A stretch of 5,374 nucleotides of DNA from an uncultured Fretibacterium sp. (lineage in GTDB: Bacteria; Synergistota; Synergistia; Synergistales; Aminobacteriaceae). The notes below the pieces were generated by a model. It did no database searches and was not told the DNA's origin. It saw only the letters and a program-made list of their open reading frames with translations. Position 1 is the first letter of the stretch, and every line of letters starts with the position of its first letter. The translations under genes were made by a program, and so were the position numbers. This document shows positions 1 to 4,666 of the stretch, in pieces. The stretch spans positions 1-5,374 of the forward strand of contig CAJPSE010000130.1 of NCBI GenBank assembly GCA_905373185.1, in the 5' to 3' direction.

Positions 1-660
1 TTTGTGCTCCACGGCCTCCCGCAGTTCGGCGGCCTCCTCGTTCAGCTTCGCGAAGAGCGGGACGGCGTCGCCCCCGGGCCAGTCGAACCCGACGTGCGCC
101 GCCTTGCCCTGCATCCGGTGGGCCTTGAGGAGCGGAGGCAGCCCGGCTGGCACCCCGGCCAGGACCGACAGGTCCTCCTTTCGGGCGCGGCGCTCCTCCA
201 GCTTGATGCTCTCCCAATTCCTCAGGACCGCATCGCTGTCCCTGGCCTCGACGTCCCCGAACACGTGGGGATGGCGCCGGATCAGCTTGTCGCAGATCGT
301 GCGCACGATATCCCGCATGTCGAAGTCCCCGTGCTCCCGGGCCAGCGAGGCCACGAAGACGACCTGCAGCAGGAGGTCCCCGGACTCCTCCCGGACCTTG
401 TCCATGTCCCGCTCCGTGATGGCCTCCGCGAGCTCGTAGGCCTCCTCCGTAATGCAGGTGCGCAGGTCCTCCAGCGTCTGTTTCCGGTCCCAGGGACAGC
501 CTCCCGGGGCCCTCAGCCGTTCTATCAGGTCGACGATCTCGTCGAAATAATGCCCTTTATCCTTGTGGTCGCCGCAATCGCTGCGATCGTCGCAATCATC
601 ACGACCATCACAATCCATGCGGCCCGTCCCGACCCTCGTGTTTTCGTCGCTGGAAATCAC
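1..660 (-). CDS. mazG: MazG nucleoside triphosphate pyrophosphohydrolase, 3' end beyond window
   Basis: Cytosolic all-alpha NTP pyrophosphohydrolase, which hydrolyses (d)NTPs to NMP plus PPi. Its known roles are nucleotide-pool cleaning and, in E. coli, lowering ppGpp. The reverse strand reads 220 codons open to the left edge. The family signatures are in order: CPWD at residues 55-58, the metal-binding EExxE at 72-76 followed by ExxD at 92-95, KLIRRHPHVF at 125-134, NWESIK at 148-153 and VGFDW at 190-194. A second EExxE at 208-212 opens the C-terminal MazG repeat, which the edge cuts. E. coli MazG has 263 residues, so perhaps 50-70 are missing here. I chose the GTG at 660-658 because GGAGGT sits six bases upstream. 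The alternative ATG at 618-616 has no good Shine-Dalgarno sequence. Residues 1-39 are an extension absent from E. coli MazG; they contain an Asp/Cys hexapeptide repeat. The gene lies downstream of the fliD terminator and probably has its own promoter. Confidence 0.95.
   Translation of the reverse strand, partial: MISSDENTRVGTGRMDCDGRDDCDDRSDCGDHKDKGHYFDEIVDLIERLRAPGGCPWDRKQTLEDLRTCITEEAYELAEAITERDMDKVREESGDLLLQVVFVASLAREHGDFDMRDIVRTICDKLIRRHPHVFGDVEARDSDAVLRNWESIKLEERRARKEDLSVLAGVPAGLPPLLKAHRMQGKAAHVGFDWPGGDAVPLFAKLNEEAAELREAVEHK
562..615 (-). repeat. Three tandem 18-bp units encoding Asp/Cys-rich hexapeptides in MazG
   Basis: Residues 16-33 of MazG read as three in-frame hexapeptides: DCDGRD, DCDDRS and DCGDHK. 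A fourth, decayed unit may follow (DKGHYF). At the DNA level each unit starts GATTG. Units 1 and 2 match at 11 of 18 bases, and units 2 and 3 at 13 of 18. Cysteines fall at residues 17, 23 and 29, exactly six apart, among Asp and one His. This looks like a duplicated 18-mer that has since diverged. It lies just before the conserved MazG domain, which begins near residue 38. Confidence 0.75.
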
Positions 661-666
661 AGTCAC

Positions 667-672
667 ACCTCC
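667..672 (-). promoter_or_regulatory. Shine-Dalgarno sequence of mazG
   Basis: The minus strand reads GGAGGT here, followed by six bases (GTGACT) and then GTG at 660-658. This spacing favours the GTG start over the internal ATG at 618-616, and therefore puts the Asp/Cys-rich extension inside the protein. A second GTG directly abuts the Shine-Dalgarno sequence and is too close to be used. Confidence 0.7.
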
Positions 673-697
673 GACGGTCTCTGATACTCAGCCATAA

Positions 698-706
698 ATG
701 ATAACA
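698..706 (-). promoter_or_regulatory. Candidate extended -10 promoter for mazG
   Basis: The minus strand reads TGTTATCAT, an extended -10 element (TGn followed by TATCAT, five of six matches to TATAAT). There is no recognisable -35 box, because the expected position falls in the GC-rich terminator stem of fliD. Transcription would begin near 691, giving a leader of about 30 bases before the GTG start. The assignment rests on motif match and position only. Confidence 0.4.
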
Positions 707-712
707 CAGCAC

Positions 713-742
713 AAAAGGGCGGGCCCCGCCGGGAACCCGCCC
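713..742 (-). terminator. Intrinsic terminator after fliD
   Basis: On the minus strand GGGCGGG (742-736) pairs perfectly with CCCGCCC (723-717) across a 12-base GC-rich loop, followed at once by TTTTGT. It starts about 30 bases after the fliD stop codon and points in the fliD direction. The stem is seven G/C pairs. The T-tract is short but uninterrupted for four bases. It separates fliD from mazG. Confidence 0.7.
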
Positions 743-772
743 CCTCGCAAAATCGCCGCTGCGCGTCCGTGG

Positions 773-3655
773 CTACTGCTGGCTCTTGCCCGCCCCTTGG
801 AGCTGGGCCGTAACATTATTGAGCCAGCTGGCCTGCTGCATCAGCTTGGACAGGTTCCGCTCGGCCTCGGAGAACCGTTTGAAGAGCGTCTCCTTCTTCT
901 TCTGCAGGCGCTGCTCGAACGTGTTCAGGTACTTGTTTATCGACTTGATCTCCGTGTCGATGCCGTCGATAGCCCGCACTACGGCGCCCTTGGCGGCCCC
1001 CTTGCCGCTGTCGCCGCTCGCGGCGGAGGATCGGAGCATCCCGTCCGCGAACGTCTGCATGTCCTTGGCGAAGGCCAGCATTACGTCCGTGGCCTCCTCC
1101 GAGTTCTTCGTCATCGCCTTCATGTAGTCCCGCGAGTTGAACTCGAGCTCGCCGCTCTTGCCGTGGTCGGTGGAGGTGGTCTTGAGCCCCATCTGGTAGA
1201 GGCCCGTATAGGTGTAGTCCATGCCAAGGGCCTTGAGGACGGGGGTGCCCGAAACCTGGACCGGACGCTCCGTGCCCGCGTCGATCACCAGCTTGCCGTC
1301 CGAGACCGAGGCCTTGGCGAAGGGGGTGGGGTACTTCCGCCCATCGGGATCGTAGTGCAGGGCGCTGGCCTCCCCCTTCTGGGAGGTGTCGTTGATCCTG
1401 GCCGCGATGGACTCGAGCGTGTCCTCCGGGTTGATCGTGATGTCGGCGGTGCGGGCCCCCACCGTGATGCGCAGCGTGCTCTGCCCCTTCAGGCCGTTCT
1501 GCTCCATCGTCCCATAGATGGGGTCCCGGCTCTTACGCTGCTTGAACGTGTGGGAGAAGGTCTGGGTGACGGAGCGGCGCATCCTGCCCTTGGCCTCGCG
1601 CAGGAGGGAGTTGCCGAAGAGCAGGCCCCACTTCATGCGGAAGTCGTTCGAGGGCAGGGTGGCCTTCTTGGTCTCGTCCACGGCCTTCTCCGAGGACTTG
1701 ACGTTGATCCACTTCATCACGTCGTTGTAGGCCTCGGTGAAGGCCTGGATGGCCTTGACGGAGGCCTCCAGGTCGTGGGAGATGTCCATGGAGACGTGCC
1801 CCAGGCCCTTGAGCTCCATCGTCACCCCCTTGAGCAGCTCGTTCTTGTACTCAGGGCCAATCTTGTTGGACGACCGCGTCACCTTCTCGCCATTCAGGAT
1901 CATCTCCGCGTCCTCGGCGGCCGTGTAGTGCGCCTCGTCCTTCCGATCCAGCCCCAGCGCGCCCAGGATCCCCGTCCCGTCGTCCGATAGGGTGAAGGTG
2001 TTCTTCTCGTGCTTGTACTCCACCGTGTACTCGTCGCCGGACCTGGGAGTGATCAGCTTGCTGCCCGCGCCATTCCCCGGAGGGTCCGTGCGGGGAACGG
2101 GAGGCGTCGAGGGCTGAGTCCAGGTGAGAGTAAAAGTCTGCGTGGAAGAAATTGTGGACGGACTGAAAGTACCCGTCCCGAAGGTCGTCGGGGGATCCTG
2201 ATAGACGTAGGTGGCCGTCGGGTCAATCGTTCCCGTCGCCTTGGTGAAGCCCCACTCTTTCATGGTGAGCTTATCTTCGTTTGCCCGCGTTACGCTGAAG
2301 GTCTGCGTCGTCCCGTCGGCCTTCGTCAGCTCCAAGTCGTAGGTCGTGCCCGGTCCGGGGGCGTTCCAGCCCGCCTCGGGCCGCCAGCGCACCACGGCTT
2401 TGGCCGGGCTGCCGCCGTCGCTCACGACGTCGAAGTCCTCGCCCTGCACGTAGGTCCTGCCGCCCTGTTTGATGACGGACTTTCCCCTGGCGAAGTCCTC
2501 ATAGGTCGTCGTACCCATGGTGACCTCGTCCTCAACGCCGCGTTTGACGTTGAGCGTGAACTCCTCGTTTGCAGCAGGCTCATACGTGACCTTATAGGCG
2601 ACGCCCTCCTCGGGGCGATTCGTCCCCAGCCACTTTACGGATTTCCCCTCGATTTTGAAATCCGTACCGTACTGATAGGTGACACCGTTCTTGTCCTTGA
2701 TGGAGGTGTTTGTCGGCACCTGGGGCGTAAAGGGCAGCGCATCCTTATCCACATTGCCTTTACCGCGCACGATGTCGCTTGGGCCATAGGTCGCTCCGCC
2801 CGTCGTATAGACATCCCCGGACTTCGCCTTGTACTTCACCTGATAGGTCGCCCCGGCAGGGGCCGTCTGCGGCTCGTAGTCGCGCCAGCGGATCTGGTTC
2901 CCGGCCGTGATATCGAAGTCCACGCCCCGCTTCCAGGTCTTCTTGCCATCCTTGCTCTTGACGACCAGATCCTTCAGAGCTCTGGGGTCGATATACATAT
3001 CCCCCAAAAGGTCGTATGCCTTGCTGGAGCGGGTCATCGAGACCTTCCGGGTGTCCTCGCCCAGGCCGGTGGCGTCGCTCTTCAGGATCAGCTTTTTGTC
3101 CACGACGGAAGCGGTCACGCCGAACGGCGGCCTCTGCGTCTTGAGAGTCGTGTTGATGCGCTTGGCCAGGGACTCCAGCGTGTCTTCGGAATGGACCTCG
3201 ATGCGCAGCCTCCGGCCGCCGATGCTGATCCAGAAGTGGGCCTCCGAGGCCCCGCTCAGGGCGCCCGTGAAGGCCCCGGAGATCTTGTCCGAAAAGGCAT
3301 TGGAACGCTGAACCTGACTTTTGGCCAGCTTCAGGACCTCGAGGTCGTGGACGTTGACCTCCGCATCCGCGTTGACGGTGGCCGTCAGCACGCCCTTGTA
3401 GGAGCCGCTCTTGTCGATCCGTTCTATCTCTATCCCCTTCGCCTTGTAGGTCGAGGGAAGCTTGAGCGGCGACAGCGCGCTGTTCAGCTTCTGCAGCGCG
3501 ATCTTGAACTCCTCGAAATACTCCTTCTTCCGGCTGAGCGTATCCCGCTTCTCCACCATCACGAGCGCGGGCTTCTTCGCCTTGTTCAGGATCTTCGTTA
3601 TCATCTCGTCCCAGTTGATCCCGGACGCGATACCCGATACGGACATGTCCGCCAT
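773..3655 (-). CDS. fliD: Flagellar hook-associated protein 2 (filament cap), unusually long
   Basis: FliD forms the cap at the flagellum tip and guides flagellin folding. It is exported through the flagellar type III system. Here it has 960 residues, against about 470-500 in E. coli and B. subtilis. The N-terminal part has the FliD signature (SGIASGINWDEMITKIL, from residue 7) and a helical segment to about 65. Flagellin-hook IN motifs lie at about 142-200 (DTLESLAKRIN) and 726-800 (DTLESIAARIN). Four beta-rich modules fill about 217-550. FliD_C features follow: MILNGEKVTRSSN at 585-597, helices at 625-650, and a terminal coiled coil at about 896-945. I chose the ATG at 3655-3653 because AGGAGGG lies six bases upstream. 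A longer reading from 3754 would add 33 residues with three cysteines, whereas the 960-residue form has none, as is usual for flagellar exported proteins. No fliS follows; a terminator and mazG do. Confidence 0.93.
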   Translation of the reverse strand: MADMSVSGIASGINWDEMITKILNKAKKPALVMVEKRDTLSRKKEYFEEFKIALQKLNSALSPLKLPSTYKAKGIEIERIDKSGSYKGVLTATVNADAEVNVHDLEVLKLAKSQVQRSNAFSDKISGAFTGALSGASEAHFWISIGGRRLRIEVHSEDTLESLAKRINTTLKTQRPPFGVTASVVDKKLILKSDATGLGEDTRKVSMTRSSKAYDLLGDMYIDPRALKDLVVKSKDGKKTWKRGVDFDITAGNQIRWRDYEPQTAPAGATYQVKYKAKSGDVYTTGGATYGPSDIVRGKGNVDKDALPFTPQVPTNTSIKDKNGVTYQYGTDFKIEGKSVKWLGTNRPEEGVAYKVTYEPAANEEFTLNVKRGVEDEVTMGTTTYEDFARGKSVIKQGGRTYVQGEDFDVVSDGGSPAKAVVRWRPEAGWNAPGPGTTYDLELTKADGTTQTFSVTRANEDKLTMKEWGFTKATGTIDPTATYVYQDPPTTFGTGTFSPSTISSTQTFTLTWTQPSTPPVPRTDPPGNGAGSKLITPRSGDEYTVEYKHEKNTFTLSDDGTGILGALGLDRKDEAHYTAAEDAEMILNGEKVTRSSNKIGPEYKNELLKGVTMELKGLGHVSMDISHDLEASVKAIQAFTEAYNDVMKWINVKSSEKAVDETKKATLPSNDFRMKWGLLFGNSLLREAKGRMRRSVTQTFSHTFKQRKSRDPIYGTMEQNGLKGQSTLRITVGARTADITINPEDTLESIAARINDTSQKGEASALHYDPDGRKYPTPFAKASVSDGKLVIDAGTERPVQVSGTPVLKALGMDYTYTGLYQMGLKTTSTDHGKSGELEFNSRDYMKAMTKNSEEATDVMLAFAKDMQTFADGMLRSSAASGDSGKGAAKGAVVRAIDGIDTEIKSINKYLNTFEQRLQKKKETLFKRFSEAERNLSKLMQQASWLNNVTAQLQGAGKSQQ
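2012..2968 (-). repeat. Four diverged ~83-residue modules inside FliD
   Basis: Protein-level tandem repeat covering FliD residues 230-548. Each unit has a core like Y-x-x-G-x-D-F, then a central W, then P-x-x-G-x-x-Y-x-V-x-Y. The copies are: WKRGVDFDI with IRW and ATYQVKY (241-275); YQYGTDFKI with VKW and VAYKVTY (327-358); YVQGEDFDV with VRW and TTYDLEL (402-443); and a degenerate fourth with TLTW and DEYTVEY (483-547). The central tryptophans are at 256, 342, 424 and 512, spaced 86, 82 and 88. Linkers also align, for example VYTTGGATYGPSDIVRGK with VTMGTTTYEDFARGK. The fourth copy is expanded by Thr/Pro/Ser-rich stretches (about 486-535). A beta-sandwich fold is inferred, not shown. Confidence 0.8.
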
Positions 3656-3661
3656 ACAAAA

Positions 3662-3668
3662 CCCTCCT
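3662..3668 (-). promoter_or_regulatory. Shine-Dalgarno sequence of fliD
   Basis: The minus strand reads AGGAGGG, then six bases (TTTTGT), then ATG at 3655-3653. This near-ideal site fixes the start at the MADMSVSG reading rather than at the upstream in-frame ATG at 3754, which would run through the leader hairpin. Confidence 0.85.
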
Positions 3669-3689
3669 GTTCTTCGGCACGGACAAAAT

Positions 3690-3709
3690 GCATCGGACTC
3701 CGCCGATGC
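3690..3709 (-). other. Inverted repeat in the fliD leader
   Basis: On the minus strand GCATCGG and CCGATGC form a perfect 7-bp stem around a 6-base loop (CGGAGT). It sits about 20 bases upstream of the fliD Shine-Dalgarno sequence and just downstream of the candidate -10 boxes. No T-tract follows, so it is not an intrinsic terminator. It could be an operator half-site pair or a leader-RNA hairpin. Confidence 0.5.
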
Positions 3710-3715
3710 GTGTTC

Positions 3716-3740
3716 ATTATATCCCAAATTGAGTATCGGC
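3716..3740 (-). promoter_or_regulatory. Candidate fliD promoter elements (sigma-28-like and sigma-70-like)
   Basis: Two overlapping possibilities lie on the minus strand. GCCGATAC (3740-3733) matches the flagellar sigma-28 -10 consensus GCCGATAA at seven of eight bases, but the -35 region 15 bases upstream (TATG) is a poor fit to TAAA. A perfect TATAAT (3721-3716) would be a sigma-70 -10 box, but no TTGACA-like box lies 16-18 bases upstream. Leaders would be about 50-70 bases long and would include the 7-bp hairpin. The sequence alone does not decide between them. Confidence 0.4.
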
Positions 3741-3773
3741 GCCGGACGGCTCAAACATAAGCGATCCGGAGTA

Positions 3774-3782
3774 TGCTAAAAT
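3774..3782 (+). promoter_or_regulatory. Candidate extended -10 promoter for the plus-strand gene at 3926
   Basis: The plus strand reads TGCTAAAAT, that is TGn followed by TAAAAT (five of six matches to TATAAT), with no clear -35 box. Transcription would start near 3789, inside the second 13-mer repeat, leaving a leader of about 135 bases that contains the 12-bp hairpin. The second TAAAAT, at 3790-3795, is an alternative but lacks the TG extension. Confidence 0.4.
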
Positions 3783-3801
3783 AAGAACCTAAAATAGGAA
3801 C
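3776..3801 (+). repeat. Tandem pair of AT-rich 13-mers
   Basis: CTAAAATAAGAAC (3776-3788) is followed immediately by CTAAAATAGGAAC (3789-3801), a head-to-tail duplication with one mismatch. It is an AT-rich island in a GC-rich neighbourhood and overlaps the candidate promoter. It could be a repeated regulator-binding site or a simple slippage duplication. Confidence 0.7.
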
Positions 3802-3835
3802 ATTGATGTCCTCACAACGATTACGCGTTTTCCGT

Positions 3836-3865
3836 CCTCCCCATCCCTTCCCCGGGATGGGGAGG
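3836..3865 (+). other. Perfect 12-bp hairpin upstream of the gene at 3926
   Basis: CCTCCCCATCCC (3836-3847) pairs perfectly with GGGATGGGGAGG (3854-3865) around the loop TTCCCC. On the plus strand only CGTTT follows, and on the minus strand ACGGAAAA, so neither side has a proper terminator T-tract. It lies in the predicted 5' leader of the plus-strand gene, about 60 bases before the start. The right arm contains a GGGGAGG sequence resembling a ribosome-binding site that the left arm would mask. Confidence 0.65.
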
Positions 3866-3925
3866 CGTTTGGGCGCACCGGACTTTCCGGGGCGTCGAGT
3901 TGGAAATCGGAACAGGGGGGTCACG

Positions 3926-4507
3926 ATGAAGGTATCGATTGACGGACAGGAGCGCCGCGAGATCCCGTCCACGGCGTCACCACTGGAGATTCTGGAGGCC
4001 GTGAGGGCGGAGGCCGCCCGTTCCGGCCTCGTCCTCACGGGACTTCAAGTCGACGGTGTGGAGATGGACGATCAGGCCTTTCTTGGCCTGTCGGGGGGGA
4101 TGTCGGCGCACTTCGCGCTCACCCCGGTCCGCCTCCTGGTCGGGGAGACGCTCACCGAGGCCCTGAGCTACGTCTCGCGCCTGAAGAAGGGCATTGGGGA
4201 GATCGCCGACCGCTTCGAGGAGGGCGGGACCTCGTCCGCGCAGAACGCTCTGTCCGAGGCGATGGAGGGACTGGACTGGGCGCTGGACGTCTACGAGCGC
4301 TGCAGAACGCTGACGGCCAGGCCCTCCGCCGAGCCGGAGGAACAGGCATTCCGTGAGGGGCTCTTGGACATCTTGAATCGCCTCATCGGCCTGATGGACG
4401 AGAAGCTATACCCTCAAATGGCCCTGGTCCTGCGTCACGAACTGCTCCCGAGCATCGATGAACTTGCGCTGATGCTGGGCAGGCTCTCCGTCCCCCAGAA
4501 CCGGTAA
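3926..4507 (+). CDS. Conserved-looking soluble protein of unknown function, next to fliD
   Basis: I do not recognise the family. The product is 193 residues, acidic and soluble, with no signal peptide or membrane segment. Residues 1-70 look alpha/beta: MKVSIDGQE, a helix at about 18-32, then GLQVDGVEMDD, which resembles a small ubiquitin-like or ferredoxin-like fold. Residues 72-187 look like four amphipathic helices (about 74-98, 102-127, 138-158, 163-187), split by a RPSAEPEEQ linker at 132-140. I chose the ATG at 3926 because AGGGGGG lies about five bases upstream. An in-frame ATG at 3806 with a weak AGGAA site would add 40 Arg/Pro/Gly-rich residues with mixed third-base use and the hairpin inside, so it is less likely. 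Divergent placement to fliD and the helical bundle allow a flagellar chaperone role (FliS- or FliT-like), but no diagnostic motif supports this. Confidence 0.8.
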   Translation: MKVSIDGQERREIPSTASPLEILEAVRAEAARSGLVLTGLQVDGVEMDDQAFLGLSGGMSAHFALTPVRLLVGETLTEALSYVSRLKKGIGEIADRFEEGGTSSAQNALSEAMEGLDWALDVYERCRTLTARPSAEPEEQAFREGLLDILNRLIGLMDEKLYPQMALVLRHELLPSIDELALMLGRLSVPQNR

Positions 4508-4531
4508 GGGGCGCGGGCACACAGGACGCAA

Positions 4532-4560
4532 GGCCGTGCGCCGTGCTTTCGGCCCTTTCT
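4532..4560 (+). terminator. Weak possible terminator after the gene ending at 4507
   Basis: GGCCG (4532-4536) pairs with CGGCC (4550-4554) around a 13-base loop, followed by CTTTCT. The loop region holds a 7-base tandem repeat (GCCGTGC twice, 4533-4546). The stem is short and the T-tract is broken, so readthrough into the gene at 4667 is possible. Confidence 0.3.
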
Positions 4561-4652
4561 CCGTGATTTTCCCGCCTTATGGTTGTCCCGTTTGGGGTAT
4601 GCTGTCTTACTTGATACTGTTGCACTTGCTGTTTGATGTCTGGATGTGTAAT

Positions 4653-4658
4653 GGAGGA
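4653..4658 (+). promoter_or_regulatory. Shine-Dalgarno sequence for the TTG-started membrane protein
   Basis: GGAGGA lies eight bases before TTG at 4667-4669. An in-frame TAA at 4649-4651 rules out any earlier start. Together these fix TTG as the initiation codon despite the ATG at 4651, which is in another frame and overlaps the Shine-Dalgarno sequence. Confidence 0.75.
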
Positions 4659-4666
4659 ATTTCAAT

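Noticed and set aside
2..684. Two overlapping plus-strand frames at the left edge, one ending in an Ile/Ala/Thr-rich membrane-like stretch
   Set aside because: The minus strand encodes unmistakable MazG motifs here. The apparent membrane stretch is the antisense reading of the Asp/Cys hexapeptide repeat.
2760..3686. 308-codon minus-strand frame overlapping the fliD N-terminal half
   Set aside because: It is another frame of the same strand as fliD, rich in Arg/Gly/Asp/Gln with no domain pattern, so it is a composition artefact.
3656..3754. 33-residue N-terminal extension of fliD from the ATG at 3754
   Set aside because: It has three cysteines, runs through the hairpin and candidate promoter, and places the FliD signature too far from the N terminus. 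The ATG at 3655 has an ideal AGGAGGG.
698..3760. Long open frames on the plus strand opposite fliD (about 430 and 583 codons)
   Set aside because: They are antisense shadows of fliD produced by high third-position GC. Their translations are low-complexity Leu/Gly/Arg/Val-rich, and the minus frame has clear FliD domains and a strong ribosome-binding site.
3878..3890. Small hairpin CCGGA-CTT-TCCGG upstream of the gene at 3926
   Set aside because: A five-pair stem with a three-base loop is expected often by chance in GC-rich DNA and has no T-tract or positional support.
4592..4620. Possible promoter TTGGGG, 17 bases, TACTGT upstream of the membrane protein
   Set aside because: Each box matches consensus at only three of six positions. 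The spacing is right but the match is no better than chance.
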